From Hyaloperonospora brassicae (lineage: Eukaryota > Oomycota > Peronosporomycetes > Peronosporales > Peronosporaceae): a stretch of 64,000 nt of DNA. The notes under the pieces are model-generated. The model was given only the letters and a program-made list of their open reading frames with translations, made no database searches and was not told the DNA's origin. Shown here one piece after another: positions 14,518 to 25,300 of the stretch (position 1 is the stretch's first letter; each line of letters begins with the position of its first letter). Both the position numbers and the translations under genes were made by a program. The stretch covers positions 620,001 through 684,000 of the forward strand of contig CANTFL010000090.1 in the NCBI GenBank assembly GCA_947650285.1. Reading direction: 5' to 3'.

Positions 14518-14983
14518 CTTATTCGATCAAAAACCGACCCTTAAGCAGCTGCTAGTAATCGACAGCAGCCCCAAAAGAAATAATACCAGACGCCTTGTCA
14601 ATAACCAACCGTCGCATCAACAGCGTCGATCTGAGACAACACAAGTTGCGCGCGGCGACAGTCGTCTGCCCCACGAGCTTACAAATCACGTCGGCGCACG
14701 AGCACTCGTTCTTTGCAGGAAAAAATCATCACAAATGCTAATCTTGCGATTGTACGGCGCTGATGCATTGTCATAAGTCGACCGTAGTGAATTCGAGCAC
14801 CTGAGCCGGTCAAATTAACATTTCACAGCTACAAAAAGTCAGCAAATAATCATCCAGACGTCGGATTTAAACAGACACAAGTACCCAGATGTGTATACGT
14901 GCCACCTGCTCACCTGGTCGAGTCGCGATAATTAGCCACCAGAACGATCGTGCGACATCCATTGACAATCGACCGTGTTAGTT

Positions 14984-15208
14984 TCAGTCGCTGCAACAGA
15001 GAAGTGACAGCTGCTCCGTTGTCGTCCGTGTGCAAACGCCGCTCTGCTCAGCAACGAGACGGTCTCCTGCGGTCGTGCATGTAGTGTACTCTAGTAAATA
15101 GAGGAACTTGTACAGCACCACAACGAGACATATGGCAGATACGACAACGAGCAGAGCAACGCGCAGGTCACATGCTGCGTCCTTTTGCTTCTCGCCGAGG
15201 GAGCTCAC
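14984..15208 (-). CDS. Small single-pass membrane or secreted protein candidate
   Basis: The frame is 74 codons on the minus strand. Residues about 18-38 form a strong hydrophobic run (ALLVVVSAICLVVVLYKFLYLL) preceded by a short charged N-terminus, as in a signal anchor or a type II membrane protein. The remainder is Thr-, Cys- and Ser-rich. It lies inside a TIR element, about 100 bp from the right inverted repeat, so it may be cargo. It could be exon 1 of a longer gene with the downstream minus frame at 14242-14517. No homologue is recognised. Confidence 0.3.
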   Translation of the reverse strand: MSSLGEKQKDAACDLRVALLVVVSAICLVVVLYKFLYLLEYTTCTTAGDRLVAEQSGVCTRTTTEQLSLLCCSD

Positions 15209-15306
15209 GCGGCCGTACGGCTAAATTGCTGTTCGTATCTCAGGCGTTGTTGGCGTTATTCTGGTTGCTGTTAAAAAATAAGTGAAACGATAGTATTTTA
15301 AGCACG

Positions 15307-15530
15307 TACCGATTAAAAAGAGCGGATTTTATACGCAAGGCTGTGTGCTGACACAAAAAAGGCCTGTATAACGGACGGGTGTGTACCAGCAAAAAATATT
15401 TATATGACATTTGTATGCATAAGTGTGCAGTACCTAGTTAGGAGGTTACGGTACTTAAAGAGGGGCCCTTCAACAGGGGGTGTACGCATCAAAGGGTGGG
15501 TGTCTACCTATAAATGTCCCTTTTTAAATT
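15307..15530. repeat. Right TIR of the 1.5-kb element
   Basis: Inverted copy of 14029-14251. The outermost 20 bases match less well than the interior, so the exact terminus is uncertain by several bases. Confidence 0.7.
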
Positions 15531-17700
15531 TCATGCTGTTTACTTTCAACAATGTCCCGTCTAAGTGTAAGCGTCGTGTGGAGATGGCAGCGCGGAGAAC
15601 AAATCACGTAGACGTCGTACACACGATGACTGACCGGAAGGATCGATGCAGTATGGAATAATTTGCGATACCGAATGCCTAGCAGGCATCGATACGTGAC
15701 GCGATACAAGGAGCTTGTGCGGCTGAACGCATCGACAGTATTCCATGCTTCGCTGGTACGATTACAATGGACAAACATATCATAGCCCACAAATGTGCGC
15801 CATGATGTACGTCGCTGAACCTGCACAGTCGATGATCGAGTCCAACGCATATTGGTATGTATGTAAACTGCTTGCCGCTAAGTTTGACCGACCTCAACAT
15901 TCGTTTTGCAGAATCGACTCATTTCCCCTCACTCGAATTGATCAAACAGGCAGACGGACGTTTTCGATGAGGTATGCCATGAAGTGTTGATACACTTCGA
16001 GACTGTCATATGTTCGCATACGCTTTCGTTGAGGAAGTGACGCTTCGTCTATCTTTTCGTCGGTCGAACTATTACGCACTATTCAGTGCATTACGCATGC
16101 TGGCTACTGGTTTGGCGAATATCATGTGGGCCCACGTGCGGGTGGCAAATTTAGGTTTTAGTCTTCCATGCAAGTTGTCACACTGCCACCCATTCCTGGC
16201 CGAATGAGAAGTGGTTCGGATGGTACGTTGGGTCCTTAGAATCGTGGTGAAGTCGCACACAGAAGCTCGACTTGTGTTGGCTCATGCGGACAGTATATGG
16301 CCCTATCCTGATCCTTCGAAGTCAAAGAGCGGGTGGCAACATCTGGATAAACAGAGTGGCGAAGACGCAGTTCACGACGCAAGCAAAAGATAGCTAGGTG
16401 TAGACGCGATAGCTTAAGCGTACATCATCAGCACTTCTTAGTGATGGAAGCCGCTCGATGTTGTGTTATATGCACGGACGTCATATCGCATAAAAAACCC
16501 GACGAAGCGTCGATGCAAAAGACAGAAAAAGGTACCTTTCTTACACTGAGAAGGACTGTGATGTCGGCTGGAAAACGGTGTCGTCATGGTCGTCTGTAGC
16601 GACTTCGCGTGTGGAATTGGTCCATCTCGAGCTCAACATGTACAATGCCTAAGCCAAGTAAGGACTCTGCATCGCGAGAAGAGAGGGAGCACAAGCTGAG
16701 AAGAGCCACGACGTACCACAGGTGGATGTGTTGGAGGGACTCAGGTGTCTGCGCGGCAAAGAGACGAGCAATCGATCCTTGCCAGTTAACATGACCACCA
16801 CACGAACAACCAGAGCAAAGGTGTCGCAAGTTCCTAGCAGCCCCAAGGGCTCCAACGACAGAAGCTACGAGCACATCTCTTGATGAGAAGATGTGTATTG
16901 CTACCAGTTGGATTTATCAACGTCTGTAGCGTTTTTTTACAATATTTAGTGAGGCATAATGCTGTCATTGAGATGCTACAACTACGTCAACGGCATTGTT
17001 TGTATTGCACGACAAGAGACTGCATGTTGTAATGTCGCCACGGTACATTCGACAACCACATCGTTGCAGTGGTCTGAATGCACTGCGATCTTACGTTGAT
17101 GAAGAGAAGAAGCGCGTGTGGTCGCATCTGTTGTGTCCATACTGATGTGTGCCGGAGCTGTTGCCGTCGATTGCGGCGCACCTTCAAGCCGCCTCTTTTG
17201 CAGTGCTCACTATGTGAAGGGGTTTCAAGTAACTCGAAGCATTCATTCTGTCAAGCTGGGAAAACGTGACAATCCGTAAAGCAACGAGGTAAGCCTTGCG
17301 TTACGGACATCCCCTACACCTAGGCTATTCCAACCACTTCGTCCTGGATGTTGTGGCAGTGTCGAGACGGCCACTACCAGTGAGCCGCAATGTTCACTCC
17401 CTTTAGTGTGCGGAGCTCTGGGCACATGAGCGCAAGACAAATCATCGCGTTGCACTGTATTATGCGCGTCACCCACCGAAACAATGCACAAACTGCTTTT
17501 CACACTCGAGTCCGAGTCGAATTCAATCGTCTTCCGCCGCCTCAGTAACGTGAAAGGAGATCTGATACGCTCCGTGATTAATAACAGGGCAGAAATGAGC
17601 ACTAGATGCTGGGTCTATACGTGTTGGCGACGTAGGAGACTGGAACAACAGTACGAATGGCAGTAACTGTTTACTAGAATTTGTAGGTACACTACCTGCA
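15531..17700. other. Arm A, outer 2.2 kb: no recognised gene
   Basis: Many short open frames occur on both strands because the GC content is moderate. The longest matched between arms are a minus-strand frame at 15524-15850, a plus-strand frame at 16010-16207 and a minus-strand frame at 17243-17602 (119 codons, identical in arm B at 42981-43340). None has a signal peptide, domain or motif that I recognise, and the two arms differ by substitutions that are not obviously synonymous. I cannot support a gene, and a decayed gene is possible. Confidence 0.4.
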
Positions 17701-17795
17701 CAGTACATCTCCAAGTGCAAAGCAGTCAAGCACAGCGCCGGTCCAGTGCTTACGCTTGTGCTCTGCTTAACACACTCAGTTCGCCTCTGTGTGGC

Positions 17796-18809
17796 CTACG
17801 CGTCATCCTTCGGGACGACTCTCTCACTCGCGGCATTGGCCGTTGGCTTGTTCTCGGCAACAACAGACGGGTTCTCGACACTCGGTTGTGGCTTGGGCTC
17901 AGCACGAACAGGAAGCTCCTCGGGAGACACAGGTGGCTTGGGCTGTTCTGCAGTAGGGCGACCACCCGCGTTCGCTGCTCCATTAGGAATAGTTTCGGAG
18001 TGAGCTCCAGTAGGGTGAACGCCCGCGTTCGCTGCTCCATTGGGGTCGACAGCGCGAGTAGCTCCAGCAGTCCCGACAGTTCCGGCGTCTTCAACCGCGT
18101 CCTCGAGTTTCTTGCCATCGGTCGCGTCTGCAGTGTTGCCTTCACCGACCGGTTTGACTTTGGCCTTGTGCGACTTGATCCACGCCATGAAGTCTCGGAA
18201 GAGCTTCGATTTATTGAGTAAATTCACAAACTTCTCCCATTGACGTTTCGTCCAAGAGAGTTTTGTCGTCGCCTGGGTTTCTTCGACGTGTTGCCCTTTG
18301 GCGGCAACCCCTCCATGGGTTTCTTCAACGTGCTGCCCTTTGGCAACAGCGCCTCCCTGGATTTCTTCAACGTGTTGCCCTTGAGCGGCAACCCCTCCTT
18401 GGGTTTCTTCGACGTGTTGTACTTTGGCGACAGCTCCTCTTTGGATTTCTTCGATCTGTTGACTATTGGCAATAGCCGTTTCCGCCAGCCGGGCGTTCGC
18501 CCCTCCGCCAACTTCTCCGGCATGAAGTACACCACTGAGAGCCTTTTCGAGTTTCGGCGCCGCTTCTTCAACGACTGCTCCACCAGGAGCTCTCTCCTCA
18601 AAATCCGCAGGCAGCATCGACTCATCGTCGTCAAGAGCCTCGCGCAGAAGCCTCTGCGTGTCCACGTCGTAGGCGTTGCCGTCCGTCACGCGAGCCACAA
18701 GAGACACGTCGGACTCGAGCAGCGCGTTCGCGTCGGCACCAGTCGAAGCCGCGTCGCTCGAAGCGAAAACAGCGACGAGAGCGGCAGCAGCGGAGTAGAC
18801 AAAACGCAT
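17796..18809 (-). CDS. RxLR-type secreted effector, copy A
   Basis: The predicted product is 337 residues. Residues 1-20 are a signal peptide (charged start, Ala/Val-rich core, cleavage likely after SSDA). RLLR at 53-56 followed by DFEER at 69-73 gives the RxLR-EER pair that marks oomycete proteins delivered into host plant cells. Residues 117-179 are four and a half tandem 14-residue units beginning QHVEE. Residues 184-214 form a basic/aromatic segment with Trp at 186, 191 and 210; it is not a clear WY fold. From about 250 on the tail is Ala/Pro/Asn-rich and repeats PNGAANAG twice. The start is the only Met giving the signal peptide. The protein is identical to the arm B copy. The host target is unknown. 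Confidence 0.9.
   Translation of the reverse strand: MRFVYSAAAALVAVFASSDAASTGADANALLESDVSLVARVTDGNAYDVDTQRLLREALDDDESMLPADFEERAPGGAVVEEAAPKLEKALSGVLHAGEVGGGANARLAETAIANSQQIEEIQRGAVAKVQHVEETQGGVAAQGQHVEEIQGGAVAKGQHVEETHGGVAAKGQHVEETQATTKLSWTKRQWEKFVNLLNKSKLFRDFMAWIKSHKAKVKPVGEGNTADATDGKKLEDAVEDAGTVGTAGATRAVDPNGAANAGVHPTGAHSETIPNGAANAGGRPTAEQPKPPVSPEELPVRAEPKPQPSVENPSVVAENKPTANAASERVVPKDDA
18273..18461 (-). repeat. 42-bp tandem repeats in RxLR copy A
   Basis: These encode residues 117-179 of the effector. The units alternate (first and third end GAVAK-, second and fourth GVAA--), so the real period is an 84-bp pair, which suggests duplication of a dimer. Such repeats allow length change by unequal recombination. 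Confidence 0.85.
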
Positions 18810-18840
18810 GTTCTACTTGTTCCCGTCGAAAAGGCCGAGC

Positions 18841-18848
18841 GAAAGTGA
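18841..18848 (-). promoter_or_regulatory. Oomycete Inr-like element upstream of RxLR copy A
   Basis: On the minus strand TCACTTTC lies about 32 bp upstream of the ATG. This fits the oomycete initiator consensus (YTCANTYY-like). The spacing is typical of the short 5' leaders seen in oomycete genes. There is no TATA box. Pattern match only. Confidence 0.4.
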
Positions 18849-18917
18849 TGCGAAGCGGTTGTGTGTGGTGACGGTCGTAGATCCAGCGGTAGTGATGGCG
18901 GAGATCGTGACGCTGGG

Positions 18918-18944
18918 ATTGTGGCGGTGGCGGTGGCGGTGCTA
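18918..18944. repeat. GTGGCG microsatellite in effector upstream region, copy A
   Basis: About four GGTGGC-type 6-bp units lie 110-135 bp upstream of the effector start; the reverse complement is at 41639-41665 in arm B. The tract could vary in length between strains. Confidence 0.7.
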
Positions 18945-19870
18945 GTGGTGGCAGTCAAATGGCAAAGTGACACTGGTGGAGCAACACGCGCGCGGAGGTC
19001 TTCGACCTTTGCTCAGCTATCGGATTCAACAGGTCTGATCCGAAGAGGCTCTTGACCGGCTTTGACGACAACGCCAGCCCTTGCCTTTCATTCTCTTTCA
19101 CAGTGCCCATTGCAGTTTGGACCGCGACCAGCGCTTTGTGCCCTTTGCACGTCTCGAGACCTTCTGGCGGTGAGCGCTGCCAACAGCTGACAGGAAGAAG
19201 CTCAGCTTGACGCGTCACAAGGCCAGCAAAAAAGGGCCGTCACTATGCCACTGTAGCGCGTGTGTCTGCACATTGCTGACCGTCTGTTTGTACAAAGAGC
19301 TGCTCACGGGAACGAAGATCTGATCGCCAGGCTGGTCGCGCGACCGAAGTGGTTCCAGGGCTCGTCTGCGTTTGAAACAGGAGGATTTGGGGCACTAGTG
19401 AACCAGTGTCTCTGGCACGCCTCTGATAGAGATGGGCCATACAGAACAAGCGCGGGCTTGAGCTGCAGTCCTTTGACTGCACAGACTGAGGCCTCGAGCG
19501 AGAAATCCAGTGCTCCCTCGAGCAGGCGATATGGAAAGCAGCTAGCTATTTGAAAACATAGCGGAGGTTCTTCCGAAGGGCACCGCTACCAGTCCGTGTG
19601 CAGTAGGTGACAGCCGTCTCTTCGGTGTCTCCGTTCTTTGTGTATGTACGTGTGTTTGCGAGTCACGCCAAGACAAAACACGGGGACCCATTCACAAAGC
19701 GAGCACGTCTTTCTCGCAACACAGTGCGTACGTTGCGGTCGATGTTCGCACTGATGGACAGCTCAAAAAAGAGCGGTACGTTGTGGTTGCGGTGCGAGAT
19801 GGCGCTCACGGAATACTTACTACTCACCTACTGACGAACAACAGAGCTGCACCGATAAGGCAAATTTGGC

Positions 19871-20291
19871 ATGCAGAACACTGTCGTTATCCGTCGTACT
19901 TGGACAACGCAAACGTAAGTAGTCAATGGTCGCTCAGCTCGCTCGACTGTGGACAGAGCTCGCCCGCAGCCGTTCTCCTTGTCTTCAGTCAATTTATATC
20001 TGCGGTTGCATTTGATATTGTTGTCGTGCATAACCAAGACCAGTCGTCGTCTCTCTTTGCTCTCGTTTTTCTCGGTAACACATCAGCGACACCATCGAGT
20101 TGCTTCGCTACTCAACATCCACGGCAGCACCTGTACTTGTTAACATTCCACAAGGCGCAACCCAACTTCTAGCCACGGACCTTGACCATCCGAAATGGGA
20201 GCGTGAGCATCCAAGGCTTGATCAAGTATTCTGGAGTGGGTTTCCCATACCAAAGGGTGAGCTTCCGAGCTTGCCCTTCTATCGTAGATAA
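19871..20291 (+). CDS. Possible two-exon small gene, intact in arm A
   Basis: ATG at 19871 opens a 15-codon exon ending exactly before a consensus donor GTAAGT at 19915. A pyrimidine-rich stretch ending CATCAG at 20086 is a fitting acceptor, and joining 19871-19914 to 20087-20291 keeps one frame to TAA, giving 82 residues. The product begins MQNTVVIRRTW and ends with a Pro/Glu/Leu-rich segment PKGELPSLPFYRR. There is no signal peptide and no family is recognised. In arm B an extra A in the second exon shifts the frame and truncates it, so if real only this copy works. The case rests on splice consensus alone. Confidence 0.3.
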
Positions 20292-20300
20292 GAACACAAG

Positions 20301-20671
20301 TCAATATACATCAACTGATGGAGGAACGGACCGTGGTAAACGAAACGAGCGTCGTTCCTCCACCAAAATAACTGCACAAAGACCAAGAGAGGAAACTAAG
20401 TATACTCGTCTGAAAACCACTGACAAGGGGCTTTGCAGGTTCCCGAAAAGGTCGGCCACGTATCCGCAAGTGTGAGACACGAGCCCTACAGTTGTCCATG
20501 TCTTGGAATGTTGCACCAGCTGAAGTTGTTTGAGACGAAGTAGGTAGTAGTATCTCGACACCATCTCCTTTCGGTTCACGATGCCTCGTCGCAAGGAAGG
20601 AGGGCCTAAAGCTTGCCACTTTCATGTATCCACCTCTTTTACCAACAACAAAGGCCCGCGTTCAGGCGATT
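20301..20671 (-). pseudogene. Unrecognised reading frame cut by the Ty3-1 insertion
   Basis: On the minus strand, frames run from the Ty3-1 boundary through 20301; arm B has the same sequence uninterrupted at 39890-40281. A junction-spanning reading in arm B goes through KRGGYMKVASFRP, then has to change frame to continue as a 97-codon frame rich in Leu, Val and Tyr. On the far side of the Ty3 insertion the minus-strand reading continues (28268-28370) with AAKRF and DANESI. This faintly recalls the START-like M96 mating-specific proteins of oomycetes, but that is an impression only. Both arms look broken. Confidence 0.25.
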
Positions 20672-21158
20672 TGTAACGGGGTTATCACGTCGGCTGATAG
20701 TCGACGATAGGTGTGGTGCACACAAGAGAGGGGGTACCCTATTAAGTAATTTTAGAACACAGTGAGTGAATCAATTGTTGAAGACTGATGTCTGTCATCA
20801 ATTTGATTACGAGATCTTTTAGAGAGGTTACTTTGATGGTGACTAGGTTAAGTACATTGTTCTATGGTGTTCTTTTAGGTTTAAAGAAGAAATAAAAACT
20901 CAGTTTCCCTTTTGATCAACATGAAAGGCACGTGCCTTGCGAGGCGTCTTTGATCGGATAGGAGCTAGCAACACCTGTAAAGGTAGCTGCTCCTGAGCAC
21001 TCTGTGCTGTGATTCTCTTGAATCGTTTGGTCTCTTAGGAACGGGGACCGTAAGCTCTCTGAGCTTGTTGACTCTCTGAGTCGGGTTCGTAGAACCAAAG
21101 TTGCTCGTAAGAGCGTTAAGTCTTCCTCTGACTTAAGGAGCTGTGTAGCTCCGCTACA
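20672..21158 (+). repeat. 5' LTR of Ty3-1
   Basis: The repeat is 487 bp, TG...CA, and matches 27793-28267. It contains the palindrome AGGCACGTGCCT and, in its last 170 bp, a chain of short perfect stem-loops including GGAGCT-gtgt-AGCTCC at the 3' end. An AATAAA lies near 20890. Confidence 0.93.
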
Positions 21159-21160
21159 TT

Positions 21161-21178
21161 TGGTAGCACTTGTAGTCA
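21161..21178 (+). promoter_or_regulatory. Primer-binding site of Ty3-1
   Basis: TGGTAGCACTTGTAGTC starts two bases after the 5' LTR. TGG complements a tRNA 3'-CCA end. Ty3-2 has the same TGGTAGCACTT at 31772, so both families probably prime from the same tRNA, whose identity I cannot give. Confidence 0.7.
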
Positions 21179-21217
21179 ATCTACGCCTGAGTCGGTAAGG
21201 ACTGATCCTCTGTTAGG

Positions 21218-22247
21218 ATGGAGCAATCCACACCCCTCTCTGAGGCCCAAAAGGTCGCGCTTGATAAGCTGACCGCGGCCGTAGGCCCTGAGTACGTGGA
21301 GTTTCTCGCTGCACAAGGTCCCGATGTGCTCAATGCACGAGTCTAGACCTTAATGCAGTATGAGACGGCCCTGTTGGGCCAGGTTCAAAACCAAGTAGCG
21401 TCGGCTATGCCGACACGCTATGTGGCTATGCCACCAGAAGAGGCTAAGCCTCGTCCCCTTCGGGTGGACGTTAAATGTTACTCCGGGAAGGAGGAGGAAA
21501 ACCTTACCCTCTGGATCCGTGAGATTGAAATGGCCATGGACTCTGGTCTCATCTCACTTGAGAACCAGAGGATATCGTTGGCTATCTCTAAGCTCGATGG
21601 AAGAGCAAGAGAGTGGGCTTTGACGTGTGGCACGTCGGTCAACTTGGCGTTTCCCACATGGGATTGGATCAAATTAGACCTTTTGCGAGTTTTCTCGCCG
21701 CCTACCCAGGCTTATCGCGTGCGCTCACGCTTCTTGTCTACCCGTCAGGGAAAGAATGAGTTAAACGACTATGTCCAGTGTTAAAACTCTGATGGCTGCT
21801 GTGCAGCCTGACCCTCTCCCTGAGACAGTCTGTATGACTGTCTTCATGGAAGGTCTTCGTAATGACGTTGCCAAAACAGAGGTGTTTCGGGTCCATCCCT
21901 CTACTTTTGAGGAAGCTGTTACCATCGCTCAAAATGCTGAGCACAACTTCAAGTCGGCCAGACTTGGTTGGAATAGGTACAACTTAAGCTTTGCGAGGGC
22001 AATCTATGCGAGCACCTCGGCTTACTGTAAGCCAGAACCGATGGATCTCAGCCATGCTGACGACGAAGATGAAGCGGAGCTTCATGTTTCAGAACAACGA
22101 CAGGAAGTGAGACGCTGTTATATAAGCGGAAGCACTAAACATTTGCGTCCCACTTGTCATTTGCGCAACACAACCGACTCCTATGGGTCGAAACCCCAGC
22201 CACAACCAGAAACCTGGTATGGCACGGGAAAGGTCGACATCCAGTAG
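21218..22247 (+). pseudogene. Ty3-1 gag (capsid/nucleocapsid), broken
   Basis: An ATG at 21218 opens a frame that meets an in-frame TAG at 21344, continues from 21353, then loses frame near 21775 and resumes at 21771-22247. The middle has the retrotransposon gag signature: LTLWIREIEMA, then WA..., then a Phe/Arg-rich helix region with RSRFLSTRQGKNELNDYV. Near the end a CCHC zinc knuckle is visible at about 22112-22155, with the second Cys changed to Ser (CYIS then GSTKHLRPTC). Its normal role is to package element RNA into particles. The stop, frameshift and lost Cys indicate decay. Confidence 0.85.
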
Positions 22248-22377
22248 GTAAGGGGCGCCCTACTGGGGGAGAACTGAGTTCTTTTGCTTCTCTACGAGGT
22301 AGAGTGAAACAGGACTTAGACCACCGAGCTATCTGCCCGCCAGCACAGAGCTTGGATAAAACCCTAACTTTGTAGTC

Positions 22378-25300
22378 GCCGAGGCGAAAGTTGAAGGCTT
22401 TGAGAAGTATTGGTCGATCCTAATCGACTCCGGAGCATCATGATATTATGCTCGACGTCGTTCCCTTGAGGGAAGTCAACGATACGCTGAAGCGCTCAAA
22501 GCGCAAAAGGGTGATTCAATCACCGTTCGTTCAGCGACTGGTAGTCGCGTCACGGTACCTAAAGTTCCATTGAACTTAGGTGTAAAGTTTTTGGACTTTG
22601 ACAGCAATGAAAGCTGTCAAGCCCTCATTTTGGATTCGATCTATGATCTGATCCTGGGTATGGCTTGGCTTGAACGCCATGAGACATGAATTGATTGGAG
22701 GTCTAAGACCTTAAGCACCACACGCAATGTTCCTAGCGAAGCTTTGGAGAGCCATAAATCTATATTTCCTAGGCAACAAAAGCGCTATTGGAGCGAGCCA
22801 TTGACGGAAGATGTCAATGTGCTGGACATTGATGTGTCAGAGATCATTAACTTTAATGTCAATGACATCAATATTGAGCGGAGCTCTTTCACCGTATGTG
22901 AAGAGGGTTGTACTCCGTTAAGTGATACTCGTTGTGATAATGAGTCACTGCATGCTGCAGGCATGGTTGGACTAACTTCGAGACATCAAGAATGTAATTC
23001 CTCTGATGTGAGTGGGGTGGTACGTGAAATCTTACCGAGTGAGGGCGGCCGATGTGGCACCCCACATAACGTCGGTAATGACATTGATGGCGAGAAGCCA
23101 GAGTGTTCAGGACTAGGCCCGGATGATATACGTGAAGTGGTACGTGTAAAACCACTGGGTGAAGTGTTCGAGTTACGTAACACTTCACCAGATGTCATTC
23201 TAGAAATGAGCTCTCGTATAGAGCGTGCTACGATAAATAGCAACCACGGAGACCCTACTGTCCTGGCCTCTAGGAGGCGTAAGTTTTCTTTTGAGGAAAC
23301 AATCCCAGCGTAGGGTGGCAACTGTTAAGCGCCCAACTTCTAAGAATTCACGAAGTGATAATAGTAATAATACCCTATACACACTTGTCAATGGGTTGAC
23401 TGGCCATATTGATGGCGATATTAGTCTTGAGACTCTTTATCTTTGGATACTCTCTTTGAACTAGACGAAGTTTCTGACGGCGAATTTAGCCAAGCCTTAC
23501 AGGCAGGAGTAGTATCCGAGTTCGTGGTCATTCGGCCGGATAATCAGTTAAACTCATCCTCGTTACTGGACGAGTCTGTCCTTGAGAACACAGAGACGGC
23601 ATTGGATGCCCGTAGTGGATCGTCGATCCTTAAGGATCCTCTCGATCCGTTCTGTCCTTTGGCAAAGGAGTTTCAAGACGTGGTGTGTCACAACCCACCA
23701 TCCGTCTTACCTCGCGATAGAGGTGTGCGTCATGAAATTGACTTGGTTCCTGGAACTCAATACTGCGTAACACGGCAGTGACCTTTACCGAAGGAACAGT
23801 GTGACTTCATTGACGACTTCTTTCGTGCAAAGCACGTGGCAGGAATGGTACTTGAGAGCAAATCTCCCCATTCCACACCTACCTTCTGTGTCAAAAATCC
23901 CAATTTGAAGTGGCGCATTGTTCATACTTACAATAAGCTTAATGCGGCCACCATCCCGGCTCAGACACCAATTCTGAGGAAGGATGTTCTTCAGTACAAA
24001 ATGGTGGGATTTACAATGTACAGCACGCTCGACTTGGTCGATAGTTATTACCAGCTTCTCATGCGAGAAAGCGATGTCCCGCTGACAGCGGTCAGCACTC
24101 CGAGCGGTATGCTCTGGGAGTGACTTTGTTATGCCACAGGGATTGTATAAATGCCCCGGATACATTCAATCGTCTTGTGGTAAAATTGTGCAAGCCTCAC
24201 AGAGGAGATGCACAGACGTACTTTGATGACATCTTTGTCCATAGTCGTGCTATGAACGGTCGGTTAGATGTGGACAATCACATTGACCATTTACGAGCGG
24301 TGCTCGAGTGCATGCGCACGAATAAGTTGCACGCCAACGCGCCTAAGTGAATCTTTGGTGCTGAAGAGATTATCTTTTAATGTGCTTTATGAGTAAGCGG
24401 GGACTTAGAGCGGATCCCGCTACGGTAAAATTCCATAGTTAATTGGACAGTTCCAAAAAAACAAAAATACTTACGTAAACGGCTTGGCCTTGCCAATTAC
24501 TTTCTCAAGTACAGTGCGAATTACGCAGACATGGCTCGGCCATTATCCAATCTCCTTAAAAAGGATGTGGAATGGTGCTGGACTAGCACCGAGCATGATG
24601 CTTTTCAAGCACGAAAGGAAAGCCTCCTTCATGCGCCAATATTGGCTTTGCCTGATCCTGATCGATCTTTCAGTGTCGTCTGTGACGCATCTGACTTCGC
24701 CATAGGTAGCACTATGTTAACGACATATTTTGATGGACGGAACGCGTCATTGCAATTGAGTCCCGGCAGATGAAGGCTGCAGAAAAGAACTATCCTGTTC
24801 ATGACAAAGAGCTACTTGCAATGAAGTATGCTCTCGTCAAATCAGAGTTCATCTGCTTGGCTCAAAGCCATTCGAGATCTATCCAGATCATGCGTCACTA
24901 CGTACTGCGACCCAGTCGCCTCACCTCTCTCAGAGAATGGCTCGTTGGCTTTCCTTCTTTTCCGAGTACAACGTCGACGTGAAGTATAAGCCGGGAAAGC
25001 AGAATGCTTTGGCTGATGCGTGGTCAAGCATGCCTGACTATGAGCTTTCTCATGATACGACTCTGTCTTCATCGGTCACAGACCTCATTCGTTCGGCATA
25101 TGCCAAATATAAACACTGTGTAGCTTTGCTACGTGCTCTGGGGAGCGAGGAGATTGATAACTCAGACATTAAATTGTCGGCACGTTTGCGTGCGAGGCTA
25201 CATCGATATTCCATCGATCAAGGCCTGTTGTGCTATAGCACGGATGTGGAGGATACTCCCCGTATCGTTGTCTCTCATAATGAGGAATTGAAGTATCGCA

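Larger units (their letters stand above)
14029..15530. mobile_element. 1.5-kb DNA element with ~220-bp TIRs, inserted in arm A
   Basis: Positions 14029-14251 and 15307-15530 are long imperfect inverted repeats, sharing among others TGACACAAAAAAGGCCTGTA, ACGGACGGGTGTGTAC and GTGCAGTACCTAGTTA in opposite orientation. Arm B of the surrounding inverted duplication has only about 12 unrelated bases at the equivalent point (45053-45064), so arm B is close to an empty site and shows that this block was inserted. No clear target duplication is visible. There is no transposase, so it is non-autonomous. The interior holds two minus-strand reading frames described separately. Confidence 0.75.
15531..20660. 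repeat. Inner arm A of the large inverted duplication (5.1 kb)
   Basis: The arm matches 39922-45052 in reverse orientation end to end. Paired coordinates sum to 60581-60583 throughout, meaning almost no indels: one extra A in arm B near 40441 and a 2-bp difference in the outer third. From about 17240 inward to 20660 the two arms differ by only a base or two. Between 15531 and 17200 differences rise to a few per hundred codons. The arm contains the complete RxLR gene and several unrecognised frames. Its outer end abuts the TIR element and its inner end lies 11 bp from the Ty3-1 insertion. Confidence 0.95.

Noticed and set aside
17715..18848. Plus-strand open frames of 168 and 202 codons across the RxLR gene in arm A (and their mirrors in arm B)
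   Set aside because: They are exact antisense shadows of the GC-rich effector gene, with no signal peptide or domain, and their repeats merely mirror the effector's tandem array.
20301..20671. M96-like mating-specific protein
   Set aside because: Only a short, frame-shifting stretch looks similar; kept as an unrecognised pseudogene instead of a named family.
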